The translations under genes and the position numbers were made by a program. Source: Mycoplasmatota bacterium (lineage in GTDB: Bacteria > Bacillota_I > Bacilli_A > Acholeplasmatales > Acholeplasmataceae). Taken from it: DNA of 64,000 nucleotides. This document shows positions 27,450 through 36,880 of this stretch, piece after piece; the stretch's first letter is position 1, and each line of letters begins with the position of its first letter. The notes below the pieces were generated by a model. It ran no database searches. It was not told the DNA's origin and saw only the letters and a program-made list of their open reading frames with translations. The stretch covers positions 1,364,501-1,428,500 of the forward strand of contig CP076021.1 in assembly GCA_018622495.1 (NCBI GenBank). Reading direction: 5' to 3'.

Positions 27450-27480
27450 AAAAAACTTGACACATTTAGTATCAAGTCTT
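27450..27480 (-). terminator. Terminator after the DsrE-like gene
   Basis: Minus-strand AGACTTGATAC - TAAAT - GTGTCAAGTTT followed by T. It lies about 25 bases after the stop of the DsrE-like gene. Confidence 0.75.
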
Positions 27481-27504
27481 TATCTTATGTCTCTAAAGTC
27501 TAAT

Positions 27505-27846
27505 TTAAATTGTTAATAAATATCTATCATTTTTCAATATTTCTGTTAACGGTTGACCCATATAAGACAAACTCACACCTAGATTAGTCAATTGTTTTTC
27601 TACATCTAATGATTTCGCACAAGCTAAACATCCATCAATAATCACACCTTCAGCTAATGCTGTTTTAATTAAAGCTCTTATCGTTTCATTTTCAGCAGCA
27701 AGTTTAGCAGTATTCCCCAAAATAATCAATCGCACTTCATCAAACCAATTTCTTTTTTTTGCATTGATGATTTATAAGAACACCATATGTTCAGCAGTTA
27801 TTGGATCTACATTTGTCCATAAAACGTTTAATTCATTTTTTTTCAT
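27505..27846 (-). CDS. DsrE-family protein, interrupted by in-frame TAA
   Basis: Full frame of about 113 residues. It starts KKNELNVLWTNVDPITAEHM and ends with the DsrE-like core RLIILGNTAKLAAEN and the Cys motif DGCLACAKSLDV. TAA at 27772-27774 follows TTA (MVFL-stop-IINAKKRNWFDEV). Relatives have Tyr at this point, so the lesion differs from the NCG-TAA class; TAT or TAC to TAA would explain it. DsrE-like proteins bind or relay sulfur; the pair of Cys supports a redox or sulfur role. Confidence 0.78.
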
Positions 27847-27933
27847 ATAAGCCTACCTTTCATCTTACGCTATTTTATCATAAATAGTAAAAAATGCTGT
27901 TAAATTAAACCTTATATTTTTAAATCAAACCAA

Positions 27934-28140
27934 TTAATATGATGTATCAACTTCTTCTTTTATATCATCTATTGATTGTATTTTATCAAGTTTTATATAT
28001 AAATTATTTAGATGAATTCTTCTCTCAATTAATTTAACTAAACGGGAATCAGTATTATTAAATTGCCACCAAAAAAAAATTATTACTCCGAATAAAATAA
28101 CTACCAAGATAATAAGTAATGCTAATAAAAACTCAGTCAT
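27934..28140 (-). CDS. Small single-pass membrane protein
   Basis: 68 residues: one strong hydrophobic segment (about 3-27, with VVILFGVIIFFWWQF), then a charged, helical cytoplasmic or external tail of about 40 residues. It lies two bases downstream of the next gene (28143-28484), so the two are likely coupled. Not recognised. Confidence 0.6.
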   Translation of the reverse strand: MTEFLLALLIILVVILFGVIIFFWWQFNNTDSRLVKLIERRIHLNNLYIKLDKIQSIDDIKEEVDTSY

Positions 28141-28142
28141 TT

Positions 28143-28484
28143 TTAAATCTCCTTTTCTTTAATAAGGATGGTATTTTTTATAGATCCATTCCATTTCACA
28201 ATATAGTATTTTGATAATATATTAATAATTTTTCTTTTTCTAAATTCGTAGTTTTTCTTATCTAAATCATGATTAATGTATACTTCATGTAGATTCTTAA
28301 TTGGAGGTTGCTCTTGATTTTTACCAAACCATCTGACATAAATACCACTAGCATTATTTCCATATATTTCTTCTAACATTTTAGATGTACATGTTGGGCT
28401 CATAAATCCTTTATTTAATGCATAATCTAAATTCAGATTGACTTTTATCTCATTAAGAACTTTATTTAGCAATCTACTATTCAT
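28143..28484 (-). CDS. Hypothetical protein, 113 aa
   Basis: A basic, soluble protein. The middle contains TCTSKMLEEIYGNNASGIYVRWF and the C-terminal half is mixed strand and helix (HEVYINHDLDKKNYEFRKRKI). The distribution looks like a small winged-helix or nucleic-acid-binding fold, but I cannot assign a family. It starts four bases after the Sel1-repeat gene ends, so it belongs to that transcript, with the small membrane protein downstream. Confidence 0.6.
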   Translation of the reverse strand: MNSRLLNKVLNEIKVNLNLDYALNKGFMSPTCTSKMLEEIYGNNASGIYVRWFGKNQEQPPIKNLHEVYINHDLDKKNYEFRKRKIINILSKYYIVKWNGSIKNTILIKEKEI

Positions 28485-28487
28485 AAG

Positions 28488-30104
28488 TTATCTCTCTTCT
28501 TTATTTAGTAGTTTTAATTGTTTTTGTGCTTCTTTACTTCCTTTATTTGCTGCCATTTCATACCAATACTGTGCTTTACTTTTATTCAATTGAATTTCAA
28601 AACCATTTTGATATAAACAGCCTACATACAGTTGTGCACTAATATCTCCTTCTAAAGCTTTTCTTTACGCCAGACTATTACCAACATTATACTTTAATTT
28701 CCGATAATTAATTTCTCTAATCAAATGTACATCATCTATTTCTATCAACCTATGAACTACATCTTGATATCTTTGATAAGACTCTAGATAATCAGTATTA
28801 ACCAAAATCCCATGTGCATAGTGATATCCCATATCAAGTTGTGCATTGATTTCTTTTAAAGATGCTTTTTCATACCAATAAAGTGATTTTTCTATAGTAT
28901 ATGAGTTTTCATCAATTTCTTTATATATTGTTGCTAAAACATACTGTGCATAGGAATTTCCTGATTCAGCTAAAAGTGTCCATCCATCAATTGGATTTTC
29001 AATATTTATTAAATTAACAATATATTCAATATACCTTTTTTGAGCATAAGTATAATTTTCAATTACCTCAAATCTAGTCCATTTTTCAAATCCCCATGTA
29101 TATCCTAATTGAGGTTCTACATATTGTTCAATAAATTCTCTTTGTGCACAATCATTACCCAATTTTGCTTTAACTAGTAAACTAAACTTTTTATTATACT
29201 TGTTAGTTACATCATATCCCATGTCATAAAATTGTTTTAGTTTGACTTCTGACTCTGTGTCAAATTGATTAGCACCTTTTGTATACCATTTAATCGCTTC
29301 TAAATCGTCTTTTTTTTCTACATATAACTTACCAATGCATGCGTAAACCCATGAATCAAAAAAATTATTATCTATTGCTTTCTTAAACCATTCAATTGCT
29401 TTATCAGGATTTTTTTCAACACCGTAGCCTTTACGATACAAATGTCCTAAGCGATATTGTGAAAACGATAAATGATGCTTACTTGCTCCTAATAAGTACC
29501 ATTTAAATGCTTTATCATAATGATGTGTATCAAGATCTTTATTTTCATATAGCCTATTATTTCTTCTGTCGTACGATTGGGTTTTCCCCTTTATAGCCTT
29601 TACTCTACTATTACCTTTATTAATTTCTTCTTCAATCCATCTTTTCAATTGATATTCATTTTTTTCCGATATAGTGCCCTCAAGATAATATGTTAGACTT
29701 TCTTGTGCTTTGACATACCCTTTTTTTGCAGCTTCTAACATCCAAAAAAATGATTTATTTATATCGGGCTCAACACCTAATCTATTTTGGCAACCTATAG
29801 AAACATAGTTAGGCTCAAGATAAATTCTTTTATAATCTTCTTCTCCTGTATCAATTGAAAATTCAATATATGCTTTTGCTACTATATATTGAGACTCTAA
29901 GTATCCTTTTTCAGCTGATTTTAAATACCATTCAAACGCTTTTTTTTGATCTTTCTCAACTCCATATCCCATATGATACATCTCACCTAAATAATATTGT
30001 GCAATATCGCTCTCCTCTGATAGATTCATAAAAATATTCAATGCATTTTCAAATTCCTCACCATCAAAATATTTAATTGCTTTCGTTAAAGAATCATTTC
30101 TCAT
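28488..30104 (-). CDS. Large Sel1/TPR-like repeat protein, interrupted near its end by in-frame TAA
   Basis: About 538 residues with at least seven Sel1-like repeats, for example AQYYLGEMYHMGYGVEKDQK, AFEWYLKSAEKGYLESQY and FSQYRLGHLYRKGYGVEKN. There is no signal peptide. ATG 30104 is chosen over an upstream TTG because it follows GGAGGAGAAAGG. TAA after GCG at 28665-28667 (NVGNSLA-stop-RKALEGD) precedes one more repeat (AQLYVGCLYQNGFEI) of 59 codons. Sel1 proteins are adaptor scaffolds. It is divergent from the gene at 30240 across a TATACT repeat array. Confidence 0.8.
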
Positions 30105-30131
30105 TATTCCTTTCTCCTCCAAGATTCATAT

Positions 30132-30198
30132 TATACTTTGTTATACTATTCTATACTATTATAACATTTTAAAAGGATATTGTATACTTTTCTATACT
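30132..30198. repeat. Helically phased TATACT direct repeats in a divergent promoter
   Basis: TATACT occurs at 30132, 30142, 30152, 30183 and 30193. Spacings are 10, 10, 31 and 10 bases, that is one or three helix turns, so all copies face the same side of the DNA. The array fills the 135-base gap between the divergent Sel1-repeat gene and the gene at 30240. It reads as an operator array for one regulator controlling both. Confidence 0.65.
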
Positions 30199-30239
30199 TA
30201 TAATTAAATAAATGATACAATACTATAGAGGTGATTCGA

Positions 30240-30902
30240 ATGAATTTAGAATTTAAAGGATTAATTGATAAATCAAATCTTGAAAAAGACATAAATCAAC
30301 TAGACCAAATTTTAAAAGATAATGAATACGCAATTATCATCGAAGATGGCGTTGGTAAATACTTGGTTTTTGATATTGAATATGCGAAAAAGCATTTAGA
30401 GTTAAAAAATTCCCGTACATCATCTAAAGTAAATGAAAAATCTCCATATACCTTAGTTGAATCAATGATACTAACCTTAGAAGAAATACGAGAAAAAAAG
30501 ATGACAGCAATAACGCTATCATCATTAGTAGAAAAATATTATGGAAAAAAAGTTTCTCCAGTTATTATTAGAACAAGAGCCGAAGAAAACGCTAATGATC
30601 AAGGAGAAGTTAATTATTTTACTATCGAACCAGGAAATATGATAGGATTGTCAAAAAACAGTAGTTTCAAATTATATATATATAATAAAATGAAAAGAGC
30701 AATAGAATATGAACTAAACAAACTATTCCGAAAGAATGATCATATCGAGCTAAACACCGCATTATACCGTATTAATCGTATTACTAGTTCAGCCCTATAT
30801 CAAAAATATACTAAAGATTTCACTAATAAAGATGCATTAAAATTAATTCTTAGTTTTAATAAATATAAGATAGATAACAACTATATCTCCCAAAGTAATT
30901 AA
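30240..30902 (+). CDS. Unknown protein with a Phd-antitoxin-like N-terminus
   Basis: 220 residues from ATG 30240, seven bases after GAGGTG. The first 55 residues (LDQILKDNEYAIIIEDGVGKYLVFDIEYAKKH) match the beta-hairpin/strand pattern of Phd/YefM antitoxins, which bind DNA as dimers. The remainder is basic and helical, with no known toxin motif. As the divergent partner of the Sel1 gene it is a candidate for the protein that binds the TATACT array. Both the likeness and the role are inference. Confidence 0.6.
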   Translation: MNLEFKGLIDKSNLEKDINQLDQILKDNEYAIIIEDGVGKYLVFDIEYAKKHLELKNSRTSSKVNEKSPYTLVESMILTLEEIREKKMTAITLSSLVEKYYGKKVSPVIIRTRAEENANDQGEVNYFTIEPGNMIGLSKNSSFKLYIYNKMKRAIEYELNKLFRKNDHIELNTALYRINRITSSALYQKYTKDFTNKDALKLILSFNKYKIDNNYISQSN

Positions 30903-30941
30903 TTATAATAAGAAAAGCAATAGTTAATACCTCATTTTATA

Positions 30942-30968
30942 AAAAAAGCATATTAATGCTTTTTTCTT
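30942..30968. terminator. Bidirectional terminator
   Basis: AAAAAAAGCAT - ATTA - ATGCTTTTTT. It lies between the convergent genes at 30240-30902 and 30969-31709. Confidence 0.8.
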
Positions 30969-31709
30969 TTATTTATCTCTATTATCAATATACTCTTTAT
31001 AAGAATTAGATAACTTTTTATAAGGATGACCCATATTTTTTTTATGATGTTTCCAAACGCCTTCACTTCTTCTGATTACTATGATTTTCTTCCCATTTTT
31101 TCTTCCGATTTCAATAAGTTCCTTTACGAATTTAGTACTTGGTAATTTATTTATTATTTCCGTTTCTTTTACAGTAAAGTCGAATTGGTTATTTTTTGTA
31201 GGATATGCAAAATAATTGATAAAACAAAATTTATCACTAAATTTTTCCCAATCGAAAGTTATATTTTCATTATGTCTTTCTATATAGAATTTGTCCAGTT
31301 CTCCTAAATACCAATCAGTCCATTGTTTATTTGGTAATACAAGCTTAGCGTTTTCATCTAAATTAAAACATTTGAGTAATTCATTTAAATCATGAGGATT
31401 TGTAATTTGTTTTTTTTCCGTACCTGGATTAGAATAAAGCAATAAATATTCAGCTTTTAAAAAATTTCCATTAATAGGGACTGGGATTTGTTTCTTAAAT
31501 GAATCCGCGTCTTCATTCTTCCAATAAACTTTTCTTTTCATCATCTCTACAATACTTTTATTCTCGCTTCTATTAAACTCTTCTAAGTCTTGTTTTAAAA
31601 AATAGTCACCATTAATATCTTCAAGTGAATATTCATTCCATGGGGATTCTAAAATTATTTTTTGATTTAATTCGCTTTTCGTCGTTTTAATCATATTATC
31701 TAAACTCAT
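30969..31709 (-). CDS. Hypothetical protein with weak uracil-DNA-glycosylase-like pattern
   Basis: 246 residues, soluble, from ATG 31709 (MSLDNMIKTTKS), preceded by GGGAG. LLLYSNPGTEKKQ about residue 110 and FCFINYFAYPTKN about residue 170 recall the NPG and hydrophobic-strand elements of UDG-superfamily proteins. No clear catalytic His/Asp motif is visible. It could equally be an unrelated accessory protein. It stands alone between a terminator and a gene-poor gap. Confidence 0.5.
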   Translation of the reverse strand: MSLDNMIKTTKSELNQKIILESPWNEYSLEDINGDYFLKQDLEEFNRSENKSIVEMMKRKVYWKNEDADSFKKQIPVPINGNFLKAEYLLLYSNPGTEKKQITNPHDLNELLKCFNLDENAKLVLPNKQWTDWYLGELDKFYIERHNENITFDWEKFSDKFCFINYFAYPTKNNQFDFTVKETEIINKLPSTKFVKELIEIGRKNGKKIIVIRRSEGVWKHHKKNMGHPYKKLSNSYKEYIDNRDK

Positions 31710-32171
31710 ATAGATCAAACTCCCTAAAATTTATTATTTTATTACATTACTATTATATTTTAACATACATTTTGTTTATGAAAATATTTATTAAACTTAG
31801 ATTTCAAGAAATTTCTAACCATTATAAAATGATTGATAGCATATTTGAATTCTAACATTCACTATATTTTAATTAATAGGAGTATGTTCAATTCCAACGA
31901 TATTGCTTATAAAAGCAGCTAAATTTATGCCTTTTTCACATTAAAACAGTCATCCTTACTACCTAATTCTTGCAATAAAATATGTTCTGATTTTATCGAG
32001 AAACAAACATTTTTTCTCTAAGTATCTTTGTCATTTTTGAATATTTCATTGAATATATCCTCGTGATTAAATTATAATATATATAATTTAACTAATCTTT
32101 AATAGTTTAGTGTGGTTAAAATAAAAACGAGTTCATTTCAATTAAGAAACAAAACTCGTAAATGGCAAGTC
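31710..32171. other. Gene-poor gap with a decayed HTH-gene remnant
   Basis: No intact gene in about 460 AT-rich bases. On the minus strand, ATG 32049 behind GAGG opens KYSKMTKILREKMFVSR, typical of the first helices of a small Cro/XRE-type HTH protein. It stops at 31993-31995. Two shifted open stretches follow to about 31880 without recognisable domains. I see no RNA gene or mobile-element ends here. Confidence 0.4.
31880..32049 (-). pseudogene. Remnant of a small helix-turn-helix gene
   Basis: Starts with a good RBS (GAGG, ten bases before ATG) and 18 codons (MKYSKMTKILREKMFVSR) that look like an XRE-type start. It then hits TAA and loses frame more than once (short stretches KSEHILLQELGSKDD and KGINLAAFISNIVG in different frames). 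The multiple breaks distinguish it from the single-lesion genes elsewhere in the window. Confidence 0.4.
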
Positions 32172-32257
32172 TGGTGCGGACGATGAGACTTGAACTCACA
32201 CGGGCCTAAGCCCACAAGCCCCTCAAGCTTGCGTGTCTACCATTCCACCACGTCCGC
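32172..32257 (-). tRNA. tRNA-Leu (anticodon GAG)
   Basis: Read on the minus strand: acceptor GCGGACG/CGTCCGC, anticodon stem CAAGC/GCTTG with loop TTGAGGG (anticodon GAG). A long variable arm with a GGGC/GCCC-type stem, typical of Leu, is followed by a T arm with TTCAAGT, discriminator A and encoded CCA. Length 86 bases fits a class II tRNA. Confidence 0.92.
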
Positions 32258-32308
32258 ATGCCTTATGATTATAACATATATTTTTTATCTATCAAATAGA
32301 TTAAATAA

Positions 32309-32334
32309 AAAAAGGTGCTCATGTGAGCACCTAT
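32309..32334 (-). terminator. Terminator after fakA
   Basis: Minus-strand TAGGTGCTC - ACAT - GAGCACCT followed by seven T. It begins about 15 bases after the fakA stop. Confidence 0.85.
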
Positions 32335-32346
32335 CATTAATAAGTT

Positions 32347-34002
32347 TTATTCTACTGCAAATATATAAGCATATATATCTTGTTCACCTTCAATTAAATC
32401 AACATCAATGTCTGGATTTAATTGTTTAGCATAAACGACAATAGCTTCTAGATCATCTTGATTAGAATCTTTACCATAGAAAATTGTAATAATTTCACGG
32501 TTTTCATCAATCATATCATCTAATAATTGTTTAGCTGTTTCTAACTGACTTGGTGTAGAAACTTTGATTTTATTTTCAGTAATTCCAATAAAATCATCTT
32601 TTTTAATTTGAACGCCACCAATTTCAGTGTCTCTTACTGCAAATGTAATTTCACCTGATCTCATTTTAGAAACGATTGTAGTCATTTCTTCAAAGTTATC
32701 ATCTAACTCTAATGTAGGATCAAATGCCATTAATGATGTATATCCTTGAGCAATACTCTTTGTATGCAATACTCTAATTGAGCGCTCAGCTAAGAGGTCA
32801 ATTGTTTGTTCTGCAGACATAATAATATTTTTATTATTTGGTAATATAATAACATTTTCTGCATCAAGTGAATTAACTGCTTTAACAAAATCTTCAGTTG
32901 ATGGATTCATTGTTTGTCCACCATCAATAATTAAGTCAACACCTAATTCTTTAAATGCTTCGTGTACACCTTGTCCAGATGCAACTGCTATAATGCCAAA
33001 TTTAGAAACTTTTTTAGCTACTTTTGTAGGTTCTTGATGATTACCCATAATTGTTGAATGTTGTAATCTCATATTTTCTACTTTAATGGTTTGAATATCA
33101 CCATATTTTTGAGAAAGTGTTAAAGCAACACCTGGCTGATTTGTATGAACATGAACTTTAAGTAAATCATCATCTGTTACAACAACTAATGAATCACCCA
33201 TTTGAGATAATGGCTCTTTCATGAATTTTTCATCAAATTTATCAGGATGATGAAGTTTTACAATAAATTGTGTACAATATCCATATTTTATATCAATATT
33301 TCCTAGCATTTACGCACCATGGAAATGATCGTGTACTTCTTGAGTAGAAGGTTGTTGTAACTCATTTTCAGATAAAATATTACCTTCAAGTGCCATAATC
33401 ATACCTTCAATAATCTTAATAAATCCAGCACCACCACTATCAACGACACCAGCTTCTTTTAACACAGGTAATAAATCCGGTGTTTTAATTAAAGTTTCTT
33501 TTGCTTGTTGTAAGTATATTTTTAATACTTCTTCAACACTACTTAATTTTGGTTGTTCTAATAATACTTTTTCTGCTGATTCTCTAACTACCGTAAGAAT
33601 TGTTCCTTCTACAGGATCCATTACTGCACGATATGCCATTTGGTAACCACCAACTAGGGCTTTAATAAATTCTTCTATTGTCGCAGATCCATTTTCAATT
33701 TTAACAATTTCTGAATAAACTCCGCGGAAAAATTGCGAGAGGATAACACCTGAATTTCCTCTAGCACCCATTAAGAGTCCTCTTGATAAAATTTTTGAAA
33801 TATCGATAATAGATTGTGAATCTAAATTATTAACTTCTTTAATACCTGCCATCATTGTCATTTGCATATTAGTACCAGTGTCTCCATCTGGGACTGGAAA
33901 GACATTAAGATGGTCGATTTCCTTATGATTATTTTTTAAGTTTACTGCTCCGTTGGTTACCATTTTTTTAAATAGAGATCCGCTGACTGTTTGATTCGCC
34001 AT
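32347..34002 (-). CDS. fakA: Fatty-acid kinase FakA (DhaL-type plus EDD fold), interrupted by in-frame TAA
   Basis: Full frame of about 551 residues, as in FakA/YloV. N-terminal DhaL-like ATP domain with VFPVPDGDTGTNMQMTM and GARGNSGVILSQFFRG; middle and C-terminal domains with DIKYGYCTQFIVKL and IILPNNKNIIMSAEQT. TAA after GCG at 33310-33312 falls in the linker (HDHFHGA-stop-MLGNIDIKYGYC). FakA phosphorylates fatty acids bound to a DegV-type FakB. Start ATG 34002 follows AGGAGG. It keeps the Bacillus position beside rpmB, but the usual Asp23-family gene between them is missing. Confidence 0.9.
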
Positions 34003-34292
34003 GGTTGATCCTCCTAAGTTTTTCGTTAAAATCATCTTTTTGTTTTATATATTCAATTTTGGTTTTTCATCTAAGGACATTAATAAATACTTTAACAGTA
34101 TAGCATAAATACCAAATAGTATGCAATATTGTTTCATATTTTGGCATTTTTATTATATCATAATAGCAGTTAAATATTGCTTTTTTTATATCATTTTGTT
34201 ATTTTTACAGTAATTGTCAATAAAATAGATATATATATTGCTTTTTATTATCATATATGATAAATTAGTTAATGCAGTTAGGAGTGAGAAGT

Positions 34293-34481
34293 ATGGCTAA
34301 ATGCTATGTAACAGGAAAATCAACAGTATTCGGAAACAAACGTAGTCATGCGTTAAATGCAACACGCAGAACTTGGAAGAGCAACTTACAAACTATTAGA
34401 ATCAAAGATGAAAATGGTAATGTTAAAAAAGTTAAAATCTCAGCTAGAGCTCTTAAGAAACACAATTTAGAACGTGTTTAA
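34293..34481 (+). CDS. rpmB: 50S ribosomal protein L28
   Basis: 62 residues from ATG 34293 ([20 protein letters not shown]), the family start, behind GGAG. The short C-terminal part ends LKKHNLERV. It is transcribed against its neighbours, as in Bacillus. No zinc-binding CxxC pairs are present, so this is the zinc-independent form. The 290 bases upstream to fakA hold only AT-rich divergent promoter DNA. Confidence 0.95.
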   Translation: MAKCYVTGKSTVFGNKRSHALNATRRTWKSNLQTIRIKDENGNVKKVKISARALKKHNLERV

Positions 34482-34558
34482 AAATAAGTTAATTACGTTA
34501 TTCCAGTAAAGACGTTATGCCTTGGTAATAGCGTTTTTTATTACAATGATTTAGGAGT

Positions 34559-34588
34559 ACAAAGGTGGATATATATCCACCTTTTTCT
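34559..34588 (+). terminator. Terminator after rpmB
   Basis: AAAGGTGGA - TATATA - TCCACCTTT followed by T-rich DNA; about 80 bases past the L28 stop. A weaker hairpin-like stretch precedes it near 34500-34535. Confidence 0.8.
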
Positions 34589-34757
34589 TTTTTTATTAAT
34601 TGATATCAATTCACTTTAATTAATATAATTCTTATTGGAAAGGATAGTGTTATTTATGAATTATAATTTCATCATTGTGATAGATTAAATGTGACAAGTA
34701 GAATCGTTTAGCTAAAAAAATAAAGCGTGCTAAAATATATATGTTGGAGGTATTATT

Positions 34758-36281
34758 ATGAAGAAAACAAAAAATATTACAATTGTATATACATCAGATG
34801 TTCATGGAAAAATATCTTCTTTTGATTTTGTCTTTCAAAATAACAAAAGCCCTTCATTGTCGCGTTTATCGACATATTTAAAATATATAAATAAACCTGA
34901 TGTGCTTATCGATAATGGCGATGTTTTGCAAGGTTCTCCTTTGATGGATTATACCAGAAAATTTAATTTGCCAAATCCTATTTCAAAATCATTGAATTTG
35001 CTTTTTTATGACTTCTTTATCCCTGGTAATCATGATTTCAACTATGGCCTCAATCATTTAAATAATTTTATTAGTCATCAATCTGCAACAACACTTTGCT
35101 CAAACATCTTAAATGGGCAAGGAAAACCTTATTTTAAACCCTACGAAATACGAGAAATTAAAGGAGTTAAGATAGGATTTATAGGTGCTATTACTGCATA
35201 TATTCCAATTTTGGAAAAAAAAGAGCATATTGAAGGTTTAACTTTTACTTCAGCTTACGAATCTGTTAAAAAATATAGTGAACTGATCAAAGATAAAGTT
35301 GATGCTATAGTTGTCTCATATCATGGCGGTTATGAAAAAGATTTAAATACTGGAAAGCTTATGGGTAGACCTTCTATCGAAAATGAAGGATATCATATAT
35401 TTGAAATACCAGAAGTTGATGTTCTTCTGTGTGGACATCAACATATGCCAACTGTTTTTCATAAAGGTCTCAAATCAACAATTCAAACATCTAATCAAGC
35501 GACTAATTTTGGATTGATTGAATTAACTTTTGATCAACACCATCTATTAATCAAAAATAAAGCTTCCTTAATAAAAAATGATTTTGAAATTGATCAAATA
35601 TTTGAAGATTCATTTCAAACATTAGTAGATGCAACAAATCAATCACTTGATGAATCTATCGGTATAATTCAATCTGATATGAAAATTCATGATCAGTTTT
35701 TAGACCGTTTAAACAATCATATATTTTTCCAATTTATTAACATGATTCAATTGAAACTTACGCATGCAGATATTTCTTTAGCATCATTACCCAATAATGC
35801 ATTAGGATTATCAAAATCTGTAACAAAAAGGGAACTTGCAGCTAATTTCGTTTATGTAAATGCATTAGTTAAGATGGAAATCACTGGTCAAATTTTAAAA
35901 AGAGCACTTGAACAAAATGCAAACTATTTAACAGTTGAAAATGATAAAATTGTTATCAATCAAGCTTATATTAATCCTAAATTAGAACATTACAATTTTG
36001 ATATTTACGATGGCATCAATTACACATATAAAGTTTCAAATCCAGTTGGTGAAAGAATTGTAGAATTAACCTACAAAGATAAACCTATCAATGATACTGA
36101 TACCTTAACTATTTGTTTAAATAGTTATCGTGCAAATGGTGGTGGTGACTTTTTTATGTTTACAGAAGGTAAAGTATTAGAAACCATTGAAATATCATAT
36201 GTTGATATCATGGTTGATTACATAAAAAAACACCCTCAATTAATGATGGTGTCTAAAAATCAATTTAAAGCGATTGTCTAA
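34758..36281 (+). CDS. Cytoplasmic 5'-nucleotidase/cyclic phosphodiesterase family protein
   Basis: 507 residues. Calcineurin-like metal site in order: TSDVHGKI, DNGDVLQGSP, PGNHDFNYG, VSYHGGYEKD and CGHQHMP (about residues 8-230). Then a 5'-nucleotidase C-terminal domain with the substrate loop (SYRANGGGDFFMF). No signal peptide or anchor, unlike most secreted UshA/YfkN relatives, so it probably acts inside on nucleotides. RBS GGAGG. It is inserted between rpmB and thiN in an otherwise Bacillus-like order, converging on thiN with a four-base overlap. Confidence 0.88.
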   Translation: MKKTKNITIVYTSDVHGKISSFDFVFQNNKSPSLSRLSTYLKYINKPDVLIDNGDVLQGSPLMDYTRKFNLPNPISKSLNLLFYDFFIPGNHDFNYGLNHLNNFISHQSATTLCSNILNGQGKPYFKPYEIREIKGVKIGFIGAITAYIPILEKKEHIEGLTFTSAYESVKKYSELIKDKVDAIVVSYHGGYEKDLNTGKLMGRPSIENEGYHIFEIPEVDVLLCGHQHMPTVFHKGLKSTIQTSNQATNFGLIELTFDQHHLLIKNKASLIKNDFEIDQIFEDSFQTLVDATNQSLDESIGIIQSDMKIHDQFLDRLNNHIFFQFINMIQLKLTHADISLASLPNNALGLSKSVTKRELAANFVYVNALVKMEITGQILKRALEQNANYLTVENDKIVINQAYINPKLEHYNFDIYDGINYTYKVSNPVGERIVELTYKDKPINDTDTLTICLNSYRANGGGDFFMFTEGKVLETIEISYVDIMVDYIKKHPQLMMVSKNQFKAIV

Positions 36282-36880
36282 TCATTTAATGATTGAACCA
36301 TTAACACAGAAACTTGGTGCACATTTATTTGTGCATCTTTTTTTGTTTCATTACTAATACAAATTGGATCATATGTTTTTAAATGATATTGATCTAATTC
36401 ATATTTAAAATTTTTAAGTGAAATGGTTGCATCCGGAAATGCATAAAATGATGTATATCCATCAAATGTACAGGGATATGTTCCCTTATCTAATCTTGTT
36501 ATAGTTGTATATTCATCTTTCATCACTAAATGTGGAAATGCATCAAATAATGTCAAATGACCTATAAAATGTTCAATTCTTTTTCCGCCAAAACCACCGA
36601 TTAAAATGATTTGATCAACATTTCTATTTTTAGCTTCTACTAAAGCTTGAAATGTATCAGTGACATCTTTTTCAGGTTTTAATTCTACAGTTTCTAATGA
36701 TCTTAAAATACCTTTATTTGTTAAAGAATCAAAATCACCAACTGCTAAATCTATTTTCATGCGTTGTTTATATGCTGAAATAACAGCTTGATCAACAGCA
36801 ATCATAAAATCATCTGGTTCTAATTTAAAAAAACTTTTAATATCCTTCGGTAGAGGATGTGTCATCACTATTGCTCTCAT
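36278..36880 (-). CDS. thiN: Thiamine pyrophosphokinase
   Basis: 200 residues with the N-terminal sugar-nucleotide-like catalytic half: DLAVGDFDSL, then ELKPEKDVTDTFQALVEA and ILIGGFGGKRIEHFIGHL, all conserved in TPK. The C-terminal beta domain is shorter and divergent. It makes thiamine diphosphate from thiamine and ATP. Its ATG overlaps the rpe end by four bases. Confidence 0.93.
   Translation of the reverse strand: MRAIVMTHPLPKDIKSFFKLEPDDFMIAVDQAVISAYKQRMKIDLAVGDFDSLTNKGILRSLETVELKPEKDVTDTFQALVEAKNRNVDQIILIGGFGGKRIEHFIGHLTLFDAFPHLVMKDEYTTITRLDKGTYPCTFDGYTSFYAFPDATISLKNFKYELDQYHLKTYDPICISNETKKDAQINVHQVSVLMVQSLND

Noticed and set aside
28488-30104. DNA-level repeat array.
   Set aside because: The repetition is at the protein level (Sel1 motifs) and the DNA copies are diverged; no separate repeat element.
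31710-32171. A small RNA gene or mobile-element end in the gap beside tRNA-Leu.
   Set aside because: No structured GC-rich stretch, no terminal inverted repeats and no tRNA-end duplication were seen; only the HTH remnant is supported.
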